Below, piece by piece: positions 31,067 to 41,002 of a DNA stretch of 64,000 nt. Below the pieces are notes generated by a model. The model ran no database searches and had not been told where the DNA came from. It saw nothing but the letters and a program-made list of their open reading frames with translations. This DNA is from Sorangium aterium (lineage in GTDB: Bacteria; Myxococcota_A; Polyangia; Polyangiales; Polyangiaceae): positions 1,674,001-1,738,000 of the forward strand of contig NZ_JAQNDK010000004.1 of assembly GCF_028368935.1 (NCBI RefSeq), in the 5' to 3' direction. Each line of letters begins with the position of its first letter. Position 1 is the stretch's first letter. The position numbers were made by a program, and so were the translations under genes.

Positions 31067-34000
31067 TCGATGAGGGTGGCCCACGAGTCGATCTTAACGA
31101 CCTTGCGCGGCCGCTGCAGCGTCCTCGTGCTCGTTCGCGTCGCGCCCCCCTGGGCGTCCGCGTCGCCCGCGGCGCCGGTGTGGAACACGAGCTGGTACTC
31201 GGGCGGGGTGGACTGCCGGACAATCTTCTGCTGGCCGAAGTAGTCATCGGTGTAGTCCGTCGTGTCCGTGCAGGTCGGCTTCTGGGTCACGGCCACGCCG
31301 AAGACGATCGTGCCCGGCGACTGCAGCTCGAAGGGCTCCGGAGGAGCGGCCGGATCGACGACGAGGCAAGCGTGCGGGTACGCCGGCGAGTCCGTGTTGC
31401 CGAGCAGGTAGTCGACGCCCCAGATCGCGCCGCGCCCGTCCGCGCACGTGTAGGTCCCGGGCGCGACCGGCGTGAACGTCGCGAAGTACGCGCAGCCGTT
31501 GAAGAGGGAGATGGGCCCGGTCACGCGCTGGCCGCCCGTGAAGGGGACGACCCAGTTCTCGCTGAAGCGGAGGCTGGTGTTGTGCGGTCGCTCGGTGATC
31601 GACCAGACCCGCGTCTCGATGGCGCCGCTCGCCGTGAACGCCTCCTGATCGCCGGTGGAGAACAGGATGACCTTGTTGCCGAGCGGATCGGTGCTCACGA
31701 TCGGCGTCGTCTGGATCGGCTGGCTGCTCGCCGCGCTGTCGGTCGGGAACGAGTACGCGTCCCAGGCGAGGTCCACGGTCCAGTTCTCCGGGTTGGTGCT
31801 CGTCAGGCTGACGCGCCAGAGCGTCCCGTCGGCGTCGCCGACGTAGATGCGCTCGGCGACCTCGCCGACGCCCGCCGGGAACGGCACGGGGACGCCGGTG
31901 ATCGGCGAGTCGAAGTCGACCCGCGTGGTCCGCGAGGCGATCCCGCCCGGGGCCTCGTCGACGCGGCCCCGGAACGTGCGGATGATCTCGCCCGTGTCGA
32001 GCCGGACGATCGTGAGCGAGCGCGACGGGCCGACGGGGCCGCCTGTGCCCGCGCTGCCCCAGCACCGGACCGAGTCGCGGACCGCCAGGGTGCCCGTCGG
32101 ATCGAAGAGCGGGGGCGTCGTGTTCTGCCGGTTGCACGCGGGCTGGCTCGTGTCGAGCGGGGCAGAGCCGCCGGGCAGGATGGCGACCGCGATCTCCTTG
32201 ATCTGAGCGCCGTCCTGCATCTCCACCATGCCGATCGCCGGCGTCGGCGTCGCGTCGCCGAACAGCGGGGTACCGCTATCGTCCGTAGAGAGCTGCCAGA
32301 GGAACTTCGGCGCCTTCGGGTTCGTCACGTCGAGCGCGTAGTAGAAGCTGCCGCCCGCGCCGCCGCTGGCGACGAGCACCGTGTTCCAGGTCGCGCTGGC
32401 GCCGCTCACCTGCGCCGACGTGCGCTCGAAGACGACGTTCTTCACGACGGGCGCGCCGTCGAGCAGCAGCGATTGCTGGTTGAACGTCGCGAGCAGCCGG
32501 GGGAGCACGTGGGGCGGCAGGAATGACCAGAGCTCGTTGTTCTCGACCTTGTCCACCTTGAGCCCGTCCGACGCGGTCGCCGCGGTCACCTGGAAGGCGT
32601 GCAGCTGCCCGTCGGTCGTCGCCGTGTAGAGCACGAGCGGCCGGGTCTTCTGAGCGGGGCTCTCCGCGAAGGCCCGGTAGGACTCGTCGGGGATGTAGTC
32701 GTTCGGCGGCCCCACGACGACCGGCGTGGAGTGATAGATGCTGCCGAGCACGTTGCCCTCGCGGGAGGCGACGCCCGAGGGCATCGGCGCGCCGACCTCC
32801 CACTCGATGAGGCGCCGGGCGCAGTCCCCGGCGTTGGTCGCCTGCAGGCCGCCCGAGCACTGCGGCGGGATTGCCGCGCTGGGATCGAGATCGAGCGCGC
32901 GGGATGCGCTGGAGAACGCGCTCGCGAAGGTCGACCCCGGCGCGAGCGCGCCGCCGTTGGTCATCGTGCCCGTGTAGCTGCCCAGCCCGTCCGTGGGGAC
33001 GGTGCCCGTGGCGACGTTGGGGAGGCGGATGCTCCGGCTCGACCAGATGCGCTGCGCGGTGGTGTCGAGGTCGCCGATCACGGTGAAGAACCGCCGCGGC
33101 TCCCCGGTGTTCGAGTTGACGTTGGCCGCGAAGTCGTCGCCCTTGCCGGGGTCGATGTCCTTCAGCTGCGTCGTCATGACGCCGCTCACGGACTCGCAGA
33201 CGAAGCGCTTGCGCTCGAGGTTGCCGCTCCAGAGCGAGCCGTCCGGCGGCGGGCTGAACGAGGAGGCGAACTGGTAGGCGACCCCCGCGTCGGGGTTGCT
33301 GCTGTGCATGGCCGTGGTCGCGTTGGCGAAGACCGGGAGGGTGCGGCTCGTCGAGTTCGCGGCGATCTGCGCGAAGATCCGCGACATCACCGCGGAGAGC
33401 TCGTTGGCGTCGTCCGGGAAATAGCCGCGGTCGGTCCCGCCCTCGATGGCGATGCGCGAGAGCGTGCAGCACGCCTTGACCGCGCCAGCGGCGTTGTCGC
33501 AGCGCCCGGCGGGCAGGAAATCAGCGCTGGAGATCGTCTCGCAATTGAACGTCGGATCGCTGAGCTCCTGCCGCGCCTGGGTGGTAAGGCCGAACCCGAC
33601 GGCATAGGTCGGCACGCGCCGGTTCGGGTTGGTGTGGGAGTTGAGCGAGTGCGCGATGACCTGCGGCTCCTCGTAGGGACAGCCCGTCCCATCGCGGCCG
33701 GGGCCGGGGCCCTGCGCGCAGGTCGGGCGCAGGTCGAGGTTCGGCTCGCCGTCGGAGATGAGCACGATCGAGGTCTTGCGGCAGCCGCCGCTGATGAACG
33801 GATCGTCGCGCGGCCCGAGCGGTCGACTCTCCCATGTCGAGGCGTCGTCGAGGATGTAGTCGCGCGCGTCGGACAGCATCCCGGCGAGCGGCGTCGCGCC
33901 GTAGGGGCGCATCGCGATGAGCGCGTTCTGGATGCTCTCGTTCACGCTGCGGATCTCGGTGGTGTCCGCCGTGTAGGTCGGGAAGGGGATGAGCGGCCCT

Positions 34001-34722
34001 TCCCAGAGCGGCGCGGACGGGTTCCTGGCGCCGACCTCCATGTCCGCGGGAGCGCAGGCGGGCGGGTTGCCCCGCGCCGGGTATCCTGGGCCGGGCTCGA
34101 ACCCGAGGAAATAGCTCCACATCCCCTCCATGCCGCCCACGGGATCGGGAGCCCCGGAGAGGAGCCCGGTGCGCGCGTCGGGGAGCGTGTCGAACGTCAT
34201 GAGCGAGAACCGGATCCGATCCTGATAGACGTCGAGCAGGCCGGCGTTGAGCTGCGTGAACGGCGTCGTACAAGGAGTGGCCGCGTTGTCCCAGCGATGC
34301 TCTCCCACCAGATCGTAGGTCGCCCCCGGGCCCTTCGTGCAGTGGCCCGAGATCATGCGGTGGAACGGGATGTAGTAGTTCCTGTCGTAGGGCGGCTCTC
34401 CCCCGAGGCTGAACTCGTTGACGAACGCGGCGCCCGTGCGGGGCTGCGCGACGCAGCTGAAGTCCTGGATCGGGCCCGTGAGCGCCTCGACGAGCTTCGT
34501 CCAGCGGCTCTTCAGGGCCTCGGAGGCGGGGGGAGTGCCCGGGTTGCAGTCCGGCTCTCCGCCCGCCACCGTCTTCTCCATCGAGCCCGACGTGTCGACG
34601 AGCAAGAGCACGTTGGGCAGCGGCGGCTCCACATCCATCGCCTGCGCGCGTGCGCGCCCCGCGACGAGGCCGAGCGTCGCCGCGGAGCTCATGGTGACAA
34701 GGACCTTCGTCAGGTTTCGCAT
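31063..34722 (-). CDS. pilY1: PilY1-type pilus tip protein with von Willebrand A domain
   Basis: 1219 residues. Signal peptide (residues 1-27, ending ARA-QA), then a VWA domain opening with VLLLVDTSGSMEK, a complete MIDAS D-x-S-x-S. Residues ~650-1150 form the PilY1 beta-propeller (IYHSTPVVVGPP, YTATTDGQLHAFQV, SFYYALDVTNPKAP, RIYVGDADGTLWRVSL). More than twenty cysteines are spread over it, as in tip adhesins. The ATG at 34722 is chosen over an upstream frame by GGAG seven bases before and the signal peptide. PilY1 primes pilus assembly with the minor pilins and acts at the tip as adhesin. Confidence 0.88.
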   Translation of the reverse strand: MRNLTKVLVTMSSAATLGLVAGRARAQAMDVEPPLPNVLLLVDTSGSMEKTVAGGEPDCNPGTPPASEALKSRWTKLVEALTGPIQDFSCVAQPRTGAAFVNEFSLGGEPPYDRNYYIPFHRMISGHCTKGPGATYDLVGEHRWDNAATPCTTPFTQLNAGLLDVYQDRIRFSLMTFDTLPDARTGLLSGAPDPVGGMEGMWSYFLGFEPGPGYPARGNPPACAPADMEVGARNPSAPLWEGPLIPFPTYTADTTEIRSVNESIQNALIAMRPYGATPLAGMLSDARDYILDDASTWESRPLGPRDDPFISGGCRKTSIVLISDGEPNLDLRPTCAQGPGPGRDGTGCPYEEPQVIAHSLNSHTNPNRRVPTYAVGFGLTTQARQELSDPTFNCETISSADFLPAGRCDNAAGAVKACCTLSRIAIEGGTDRGYFPDDANELSAVMSRIFAQIAANSTSRTLPVFANATTAMHSSNPDAGVAYQFASSFSPPPDGSLWSGNLERKRFVCESVSGVMTTQLKDIDPGKGDDFAANVNSNTGEPRRFFTVIGDLDTTAQRIWSSRSIRLPNVATGTVPTDGLGSYTGTMTNGGALAPGSTFASAFSSASRALDLDPSAAIPPQCSGGLQATNAGDCARRLIEWEVGAPMPSGVASREGNVLGSIYHSTPVVVGPPNDYIPDESYRAFAESPAQKTRPLVLYTATTDGQLHAFQVTAATASDGLKVDKVENNELWSFLPPHVLPRLLATFNQQSLLLDGAPVVKNVVFERTSAQVSGASATWNTVLVASGGAGGSFYYALDVTNPKAPKFLWQLSTDDSGTPLFGDATPTPAIGMVEMQDGAQIKEIAVAILPGGSAPLDTSQPACNRQNTTPPLFDPTGTLAVRDSVRCWGSAGTGGPVGPSRSLTIVRLDTGEIIRTFRGRVDEAPGGIASRTTRVDFDSPITGVPVPFPAGVGEVAERIYVGDADGTLWRVSLTSTNPENWTVDLAWDAYSFPTDSAASSQPIQTTPIVSTDPLGNKVILFSTGDQEAFTASGAIETRVWSITERPHNTSLRFSENWVVPFTGGQRVTGPISLFNGCAYFATFTPVAPGTYTCADGRGAIWGVDYLLGNTDSPAYPHACLVVDPAAPPEPFELQSPGTIVFGVAVTQKPTCTDTTDYTDDYFGQQKIVRQSTPPEYQLVFHTGAAGDADAQGGATRTSTRTLQRPRKVVKIDSWATLIE

Positions 34723-34738
34723 CGTGCGCTCCGGTTCG

Positions 34739-35338
34739 TCACTTCGAGCAAAGGATATCGGCAACGACAGACATGGATTCCTGGCTGCCCGCCGTCGCGA
34801 TGGCAGAGCCGCCGGGCCAGGCGATGAGACGCGCGCTCATGGTGACCGTGCAGTAATCGACGCTCACCGGGTTCGGGCCGCCCATGTCGCTGCCGGCGCG
34901 GTTCCCTATCGCAGGCCTTATCTTATCAGTGATCTCCACCTTGGCGATCCACTGGACGGCGGCGCGACCAAGGCTCCCGGGCGTCTCCGGCGGGCCGGCC
35001 ACGGGCGGCTCCAGGAGCGGCTCTGCCGCGCCGAACTTGTGCGGCAGGAGCGGCCAGCACTCGTCGGTGGCGACCGAGCAGGTCGTCGACCTGGGGATCA
35101 TCTCCAGGCCTCCCTTCTGCTCGATCTCGGCGATCGCGAGCTGCATGGCGTACTCGGTGAGATAGTGGGTCTGCGTCATCCGGCGCTCGTGGCCGCTGGC
35201 GATGGTCGACAGCGTGGCCGCGTGGGCCGCGAACAGGCCGATGGCGGTGAGCATCGTGATGACCAGCACGACGATGAAGACGGCGGCGCCCCGCTCACGG
35301 GAGCGCCGGCGGGACCGGGCGATGCTTGCGTTCACCAT
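34739..35338 (-). CDS. pilX: PilX-like minor pilin
   Basis: 199 residues. After a basic leader comes RERGAAVFIVVLVITMLTAIG, a PilX-type hydrophobic N-terminal helix in which the cleavage motif is weak as usual for PilX. The globular part has four cysteines. The ATG overlaps the pilW stop by seven bases. It sits between PilW and PilY1, the standard order, and would form part of the priming complex at the pilus tip. Confidence 0.8.
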   Translation of the reverse strand: MVNASIARSRRRSRERGAAVFIVVLVITMLTAIGLFAAHAATLSTIASGHERRMTQTHYLTEYAMQLAIAEIEQKGGLEMIPRSTTCSVATDECWPLLPHKFGAAEPLLEPPVAGPPETPGSLGRAAVQWIAKVEITDKIRPAIGNRAGSDMGGPNPVSVDYCTVTMSARLIAWPGGSAIATAGSQESMSVVADILCSK

Positions 35339-36696
35339 TGGACGTAGGCCTGGTTGGGGAGCGCGATGTCGGCGTAGAGCGTGCGCATCCGGGCATAGAC
35401 AGGCGGCGATCCCGAGGGCGCCGTGTTCCCATAGGTGTTGGCGCTGGCGACGATGCCGGGGATCAGGAACCTGAGCCTGCGGCCATCCGGGCCCACGGGG
35501 ACGGGGAGACCGACGTCGCGATCGGGCGCCCGGGTGCGGGTCGAGAGCCGGACCTGGACCGCCCGCACGCGCTGCGGCGTGCCGGGCGGTCCAGCATCGA
35601 GCGCGGCGGCGGTGCTGTACACGAGCGCGTTGTCGGTCGCCATGATGGGATACCGCGTGATCTGCGGATTGGTCACCCCGGGCACGGTGCCCGCCGTTGC
35701 GATGGAGATCCCGAACTTCAGATCGACGGCGTACTCCGCGATGAGCTCGAGCGTGTCCGGGAGCTCCGCATCGTTCTCGTCGAGCTCGACCCGCACGAGC
35801 TCGGTGCGGCCGTTGTCGCCGGTGAGGTCGCTGGTGAGCGACGGCGTGACGGGCGCCACGAGAGCGTCGTAGGCCGTCCCCTTGCCGGCGAGGCTCCGGA
35901 TGTCGTAGCGGACGCGGGAGACGACGTTCACCCATCCTCCGTCGCCGGTGGAGCCGCCGGGGGTCACGCCGCAATCGGCGAGCCCGACCAGCGCCGGCAG
36001 GCCGGGATCAGCCTTCAGCAGGATGGAGATCGTGATGGGCGGATCGCCGACCACGTTGACCTGATCGATGACGCCATACAGGAACTTCTCCTGACCGCGG
36101 ACCATGATGCGCAGGAAGCGGTGAGGAGCGAAGATCTGGGTCAGGCTCTGCCCGCCGCCCCGCGCGCGCTCCAGCGTGCGCTGCACGGCGGTGCTGCTCG
36201 GGTTGAGCTCGACGATCCAGTCGCCCGACTCATCGCTGATCTTCCTGAACTCGAACAGCTCGGTGCTGTTCAAGCTGCCGCCGATGATGATGGAGTCGGG
36301 GTGCAGCCCGTTGGCATCGCTCTGGCTGAGCTCCGTCCCATGGAGGAGCTCCGACCCTTGACCCAGGATCGAGATCCCGGCGAGGCGCTTCAGGCCGTCC
36401 GGCGAGGCCGGGACCTGACAGACCTCCGGGTCCTGGAGGATGTTGGGCGACGAGAGGTAGGCCGCGCGCTGCAGGTCCGCGGTGAGCCGGTTCATCCCGA
36501 TCGTCGCCGCGAGGTGCGAGGCGGAGGCCCTCGCCTCGTTCTGGAAGAAGCGCGTCGCGTTCTTCGAGAGCAGGAAGGCCGCCAGCGACACGACGAGGCC
36601 TGCCGCCATCGCCACGAGCAGCTCCACGAGCGTGAAGCCTCGCTGTCCTGAGGCCCGCGCGCGCGCGGGGTGGGGGGTGCGTCGGCTCGTCGTCAT
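35332..36696 (-). CDS. pilW: PilW-like minor pilin
   Basis: 454 residues. Prepilin peptidase site RG/FTLVELLVAM with Glu at +5 near residue 20, followed by a long helix and a large beta-rich domain. Larger than most PilW proteins (~250-350), with an added region around 150-300. Start ATG 36696 overlaps the pilV stop (ATGA). Inner-membrane until extracted into the pilus. Confidence 0.83.
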   Translation of the reverse strand: MTTSRRTPHPARARASGQRGFTLVELLVAMAAGLVVSLAAFLLSKNATRFFQNEARASASHLAATIGMNRLTADLQRAAYLSSPNILQDPEVCQVPASPDGLKRLAGISILGQGSELLHGTELSQSDANGLHPDSIIIGGSLNSTELFEFRKISDESGDWIVELNPSSTAVQRTLERARGGGQSLTQIFAPHRFLRIMVRGQEKFLYGVIDQVNVVGDPPITISILLKADPGLPALVGLADCGVTPGGSTGDGGWVNVVSRVRYDIRSLAGKGTAYDALVAPVTPSLTSDLTGDNGRTELVRVELDENDAELPDTLELIAEYAVDLKFGISIATAGTVPGVTNPQITRYPIMATDNALVYSTAAALDAGPPGTPQRVRAVQVRLSTRTRAPDRDVGLPVPVGPDGRRLRFLIPGIVASANTYGNTAPSGSPPVYARMRTLYADIALPNQAYVQW

Positions 36697-37298
36697 CGCC
36701 TGTCCTCGCTCGTGTTCCGGAGCACGCCGGTCGTCAGGTAGACCGCGCCGAAGCGCCCCGGGTTCGTGTCGACGGTGAGCGGGGCGATCCCGCAGTTGAT
36801 CGGGTCCCCGTTGCGCTCCCAGATGACGCGGATCTCGGCGCGGATGAGGCTTTCCCAGATCCGCGTGCCTGACGCGGGATCGGTGAACTGGCGGAAGCGG
36901 ACGTGCGTGCAGAACGCGGACGCCGACGTGTCGCCCGGGTAGATGTCGGCCCCGAGCACGTCGGCGTCCGGCGCCCCGAGCGCGGTGATCTCCGTGGGGG
37001 GCAACCTCGCGGGGAACGGGGAGGTGGTGCTGAGCGTGAGCCAGTCCGTGTCGCTGTCGATGTCGGGGACCCGCATGGGATCGTTCCACTGGAGCGCGTC
37101 CACCCGCAGCCGCTCTGCCCAGGTCATGGCGATGCTGTTGGCGATCGCGAGGTTGCGCGCGTTCGTGTTGCTGATGAGCGTCGCCTTCTGCAGCGCGAGC
37201 ACGCCGGTGGCGCCGATCGCGAGCACGCCGAGCGCCGCCATGACCTCGATGAGCGTGTAGCCGCGGCTCGCCGCCCTCCTCGCACGCGCCGCGCTCAC
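36693..37298 (-). CDS. pilV: PilV-like minor pilin
   Basis: 201 residues. Prepilin site RG/YTLIEVMAALGVLAIG near residue 13 and the typical helix NTNARNLAIANSIAMTWAERLR. GTG start at 37298 overlaps the fimT stop (GTGA). Together with FimT, PilW, PilX and PilY1 it makes the minor-pilin priming complex. Confidence 0.85.
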   Translation of the reverse strand: MSAARARRAASRGYTLIEVMAALGVLAIGATGVLALQKATLISNTNARNLAIANSIAMTWAERLRVDALQWNDPMRVPDIDSDTDWLTLSTTSPFPARLPPTEITALGAPDADVLGADIYPGDTSASAFCTHVRFRQFTDPASGTRIWESLIRAEIRVIWERNGDPINCGIAPLTVDTNPGRFGAVYLTTGVLRNTSEDRR

Positions 37299-38014
37299 AG
37301 CCCGAGCCTCGCGACGCCGTTCGGCGGGACGAAGACCGAGCGCAGGAGGCCGGTCCTCGTGTTGGTCACGTTGACCCGGAGCGCGCCGAGCAGCGGCGCG
37401 AACCCCGTGCTGGGGTCGTAGCGGACGAACGTCCGCCCGCGCGGCGTGAAGCAGACGTCGGCGTCGGCGCGCGCCGCGCCGGTGGGATCGAGCAGCTGCA
37501 TCGACGCCAGCTCGATGCCCTCGGTGTGGAACGTCGTGACCGGCTCGGTCTCGGCCGCGTTCATCCAGTCGAGGACGCTGAGGCAGCTCTTCGCGATCAT
37601 CGGGCCGGCGGGGGTGCTATCGATCTGCGCCTGCCGCACCTGGAGCTCGCCTGTCGAGGCGGTCCACCGCACGAGGACCGCCGTCCCGCGCCCGATCGCC
37701 TGGTAGCGCGCGAGCCGGTAGATCCCGCTGATCTCCATCGCCGTGCGGTTCACGCGGCGATCGCGCATGCCGCTCACGAAGCTCGGCGACGCCGCGGCCG
37801 CCAGGATGCCGATGAGGACCACCACCGCGAGCAGCTCCGGCAGGGTGAAGCCGCGCGCGCCACGGCGGCGCAGCGCGCGCTGCCCCGGAGAGCAAGCCCG
37901 CGGTCGATCGGAATCACAAGGAGGACGTCGCGAACAGGAGGTAGGGCGCACCAAAGCCTCGGCAAAGGCAAGCTGCATGCCCTCGATGGGATGCGCTAAG
38001 CCATTGAATTTCAT
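37295..38014 (-). CDS. fimT: FimT/GspH-type pseudopilin
   Basis: 239 residues from ATG 38014, which has GAGAG upstream. The prepilin site is RG/FTLPELLAVVVLIGILAAAA at residue ~55, an unusually long leader; a downstream start is possible but none has a clear ribosome site. The mature domain matches FimT/GspH (VNRTAMEISGIYRLARYQAIG, VRWTASTGELQV). First gene of the operon, divergent from the DUF6599-like gene. Confidence 0.8.
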   Translation of the reverse strand: MKFNGLAHPIEGMQLAFAEALVRPTSCSRRPPCDSDRPRACSPGQRALRRRGARGFTLPELLAVVVLIGILAAAASPSFVSGMRDRRVNRTAMEISGIYRLARYQAIGRGTAVLVRWTASTGELQVRQAQIDSTPAGPMIAKSCLSVLDWMNAAETEPVTTFHTEGIELASMQLLDPTGAARADADVCFTPRGRTFVRYDPSTGFAPLLGALRVNVTNTRTGLLRSVFVPPNGVARLGL

Positions 38015-38091
38015 GGTGAATCTCTCAAAGCGATTCGCCGTGGGCGCTAACGATTGCGGCGCTATGAAAAAAGGTGCAAGGCGAACGGGCC

Positions 38092-39303
38092 ATGCGATTC
38101 CCGCCTGAAAGGTGTTCACCGAGAGGCCCCTTGGACCACAGCGCGTCAGTTCCGACTCGCACGAGCCGCGCGACGCGCGCGTGCTCCGGGAGGCCGTTGC
38201 GCTCCCCTGCGTGGAGCTCTGCGCTGCTGGCCGGCGCGCTCGCGGCCGCGCTGGCTTCGGGCTGCAGCAAGAAGGAAGAGCCCCTCGGGGCGCCGCCGCC
38301 GCCCCCGCCGGCCGCGAAGCCGGCCGCCTGCGCCGGCGGCGGCGGGACGATCGGCGACGCGGCGAGCGCGCCGTTCTTCCCGCGCACGACGGGCGGGTTC
38401 TGCCTCGACCCGAACGGCGGGGAGAAGACGTTCGGCGAATCGGCGCCCCTGCCGCTCGACAGCATCTGCGACATGTTCGACGGGGAGTGCGAGATCTACA
38501 AGGGATTCGGCGTGCGCCGGGTCGTCGAGGCGCGGTACGTGAGCGGCGAGGGCGGCTCCGCGACCGTCGACGTCCACCTCTCGAAATTCGGATCCACGGA
38601 GGGCGCTTACGGGATGTTCACGAAGCGCACCGTGGGCGACGGCGACCCCGCCGACGAGGCGACGCCGCGCCCGATCGAGGGGGGCGGCGCGGCCGCGATG
38701 GGGGTCGGCAACGCGTACCTCTGGCGCGGGCAGTACCTCGCCGAGATCACCTACAACGACGAGGCGCTGGCCGAGGCGGCGCTCAAGTCGTCGAGCGAGA
38801 AGGTCCTGCCTGGGCTCGTGAAGGAGATGGGCGCGAAGCTGCCCGGCGAGCCGTCGCTGCCGCCTGCCGCGGCGGCGCTGCCCAGGGACAACATGATCCC
38901 GCTCGGGATCCGCTACGAGACCAAGGACGTGCTCGGGGTGGATGGCGCTGGGCCCGGCGCGTTCGGCTACTACAAGGAGGTCGACAAGCGCTACCGGGTG
39001 GTCGCGATCGTGCGCGACGACGTCGACCAGGCCAAGGACGTGCTGTCGACGCTGGCGAAGCTGCCAGGCGCGGCCAGGGAGAAGGGCATCGGCGACGGCT
39101 CGGTGCGCCTCATGAGCAAGGACGGCGAGGGCTCCGCGACCGAGTGGGTGTTCGCGCGCGCCGACAAGACCGTCTACGGCATCGGCGACGAGGCCCGCGT
39201 GCTCCGCAGCGGCATGACGGCCGACGAGCACGCCAAGCTGACGCTGACCAAGGAAGAGAAGACGGCGAGGCTGAAGAAGCTCGTCACCGCGCCCGCGCGC
39301 TGA
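38092..39303 (+). CDS. Lipoprotein, DUF6599-like
   Basis: 403 residues from ATG 38092 (a GTG at 38074 is possible). The signal segment ALLAGALAAALASGC ends in a canonical lipobox, then a proline linker. The two repeats of the domain are readable: VDVHLSKFGSTEGAYGMFTKR with an AYLWRGQYLAEITYND partner, and FGYYKEVDKRYRVVAIVRDD. This matches proteins grouped as DUF6599, of unknown role. Highly charged C-terminus. Confidence 0.65.
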   Translation: MRFPPERCSPRGPLDHSASVPTRTSRATRACSGRPLRSPAWSSALLAGALAAALASGCSKKEEPLGAPPPPPPAAKPAACAGGGGTIGDAASAPFFPRTTGGFCLDPNGGEKTFGESAPLPLDSICDMFDGECEIYKGFGVRRVVEARYVSGEGGSATVDVHLSKFGSTEGAYGMFTKRTVGDGDPADEATPRPIEGGGAAAMGVGNAYLWRGQYLAEITYNDEALAEAALKSSSEKVLPGLVKEMGAKLPGEPSLPPAAAALPRDNMIPLGIRYETKDVLGVDGAGPGAFGYYKEVDKRYRVVAIVRDDVDQAKDVLSTLAKLPGAAREKGIGDGSVRLMSKDGEGSATEWVFARADKTVYGIGDEARVLRSGMTADEHAKLTLTKEEKTARLKKLVTAPAR

Positions 39304-39382
39304 TCGCCGCGGGAGGGGTCAAGCCGCCCGGGGCTCGCGACGCTGTGGCGCCGCGCGCCGCGGCCCGGGCGGCGCCGCGCGC

Positions 39383-40102
39383 TCACTGCGTGCGGAGGAT
39401 GACGTGGTAGCCGAAGGCCGTCTCGACGAGGTCGCTCACCTCGCCGACCTTGATCTTCTCGAGGCCCGCCTGGAACTCCGGGACCATCGCGCCCTTCGGG
39501 AACTTGCCGAGGTCGCCGCCGCGCTTGTCCGCGCCCGGCTCGTCCGAGTACTCCTTCACGATGTCCGCGAACTTGCTCGGATCGGCCTTGGCCTTCGTCA
39601 TGGCCTCGGTCGCGCGGGCCTTGGCTTCGTCCTTCGTGCGCTCGATGGTCGGGGGCGCTCGGCGGCTCCCCTTGTACATGACGAGCAGGTGCTTCGCGCC
39701 GAACATCTCCCTCGGCGCCTGCGCCGCCTGTGCAGGGCGGGGCGTGGGAGCGGGCGGCGGAGCGGCGGCGGTGGCGTGCTCGTGCTCGTCGGGCTCCGGG
39801 GCGACGGGGGCCGCGAGCCGAGCGAGCGGCGTCTTGTTGAACATGCCGAAGAAGCCGAGGAGGCCGATCAGCACGAGCGCGCTCAGCACGGCGTGCGGCG
39901 CCCACCAGTACGGATCTTCCGGCTCCGCGCCGTCGTCCTCTGCGTCGTCGTCGTCGTGCGCGTGGCCGTGGCCACGGCCGCGGGCCGCGGTGGCCTTCGC
40001 CTCTTCCTCCTCGCCGTCGTCGTTGCCTTCGTCGGCCGACCCGGCCTCGTCGTCGAGGTCCTCGTCGTCCTTGGCCCTGTCCTTCTCGCTCGTCTTGCTC
40101 AT
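39383..40102 (-). CDS. Membrane-anchored parvulin peptidyl-prolyl isomerase
   Basis: 239 residues: an acidic, His/Asp-rich N-terminal tail (1-60), one transmembrane segment (~70-88, HAVLSALVLIGLLGFFGMF), a Pro/Ala linker, then a PpiC/parvulin domain (~132-239) with AKHLLVMYKGS, DEAKARATEAMTKAKADPSKFA, GGDLGKFPKGAMVPEFQ and FGYHVILRTQ. No signal peptide, so the tail is cytoplasmic and the isomerase periplasmic. It would help fold exported proteins. Confidence 0.85.
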   Translation of the reverse strand: MSKTSEKDRAKDDEDLDDEAGSADEGNDDGEEEEAKATAARGRGHGHAHDDDDAEDDGAEPEDPYWWAPHAVLSALVLIGLLGFFGMFNKTPLARLAAPVAPEPDEHEHATAAAPPPAPTPRPAQAAQAPREMFGAKHLLVMYKGSRRAPPTIERTKDEAKARATEAMTKAKADPSKFADIVKEYSDEPGADKRGGDLGKFPKGAMVPEFQAGLEKIKVGEVSDLVETAFGYHVILRTQ

Positions 40103-40153
40103 AAAGCTTCCCTGATCCGGGCCTCGGCCCTTAGCACGCGACCACGCCGGCCG

Positions 40154-41002
40154 TCAGCCGATCTCCGCCCACGCGCTCGTGAGCACCGGATCGGGGCGTT
40201 CCTTGACAGAGGTGACCACCGCGACCTTGCCGCCGGCCAGCGCCCAGCCTCGCGTGATGAGGGTGTCGCCCGGCCACACCGGCTTGCGGAACTGCGCGCC
40301 GTACGCCCGCAGCCGGCTCGCGTCGCCGCCCGCCGCCTTCTGGATGATCGCGCGCGCCGCGAAGCCGTACGTGCAGAGGCCGTGCAGGATCGGGCCTTGC
40401 GTGAAGCTCGCCTTCGCCGCGACCTCCGGATCGGCGTGCAGCGGGTTGTCGTCGCCCGAGAGCCGGTACAGCAGCGCCTGCTCGGGCGTCGTCGCCTGCT
40501 CGACGACCCAGTCCGGCTCGCGGTCCTTCGGCACGGGGGCCTCCGACTCGGCGTGCGGCGGGCGCGGCCCGCCGAAGCCGCCGACGCCGCGCACGATGAT
40601 CGACCACACCGTGTCGAAGAGCGGCTCGCCGTCGAGCGTCGTCTTCGTCTCGACGATCACCTGCGCGAACTTCTTGAGGTCGTAGATGCCCGTCAGCGTG
40701 GCGGTCGTGAACAGCGTCCCGCTCGTCGGGAGCGGGCGGTGCACCCGGAGCGTCTGCCCTCCGTGGACGATGAGCGCCAGCTCGGCTCCGGCCGCCTCGA
40801 GCGCCTCGAACACCGTCCCCTGGGAGGGGATCACGCCGAACGTGGGGTAGACCTTCATGCCCCCCGGCGTGCCCTCGTACAGGTACTCGAGCTCCTCGCG
40901 CTTGGCGCCGATCCCGAGCGCGTAGGTGGCCAGGGTCTTCCAGTTGAAGGTGAACGCGCTGGGCTGGGTCGTGTAGCCGACCTTCGAGAGATTCAGCGGC
41001 AT
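40154..41002 (-). CDS. MaoC-type 2-enoyl-CoA hydratase
   Basis: 282 residues, two hot-dog halves as in hydratase 2 / MFE-2. The C-terminal half has the catalytic block YRLSGDDNPLHADPEVA followed by PILHGLCTYGF. Hydrates trans-2-enoyl-CoA to the (R)-3-hydroxyacyl-CoA. Start ATG 41002 is supported by GAGGAG upstream. Neighbour genes do not form a fatty-acid pathway, so its exact role is open. Confidence 0.85.
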   Translation of the reverse strand: MPLNLSKVGYTTQPSAFTFNWKTLATYALGIGAKREELEYLYEGTPGGMKVYPTFGVIPSQGTVFEALEAAGAELALIVHGGQTLRVHRPLPTSGTLFTTATLTGIYDLKKFAQVIVETKTTLDGEPLFDTVWSIIVRGVGGFGGPRPPHAESEAPVPKDREPDWVVEQATTPEQALLYRLSGDDNPLHADPEVAAKASFTQGPILHGLCTYGFAARAIIQKAAGGDASRLRAYGAQFRKPVWPGDTLITRGWALAGGKVAVVTSVKERPDPVLTSAWAEIG

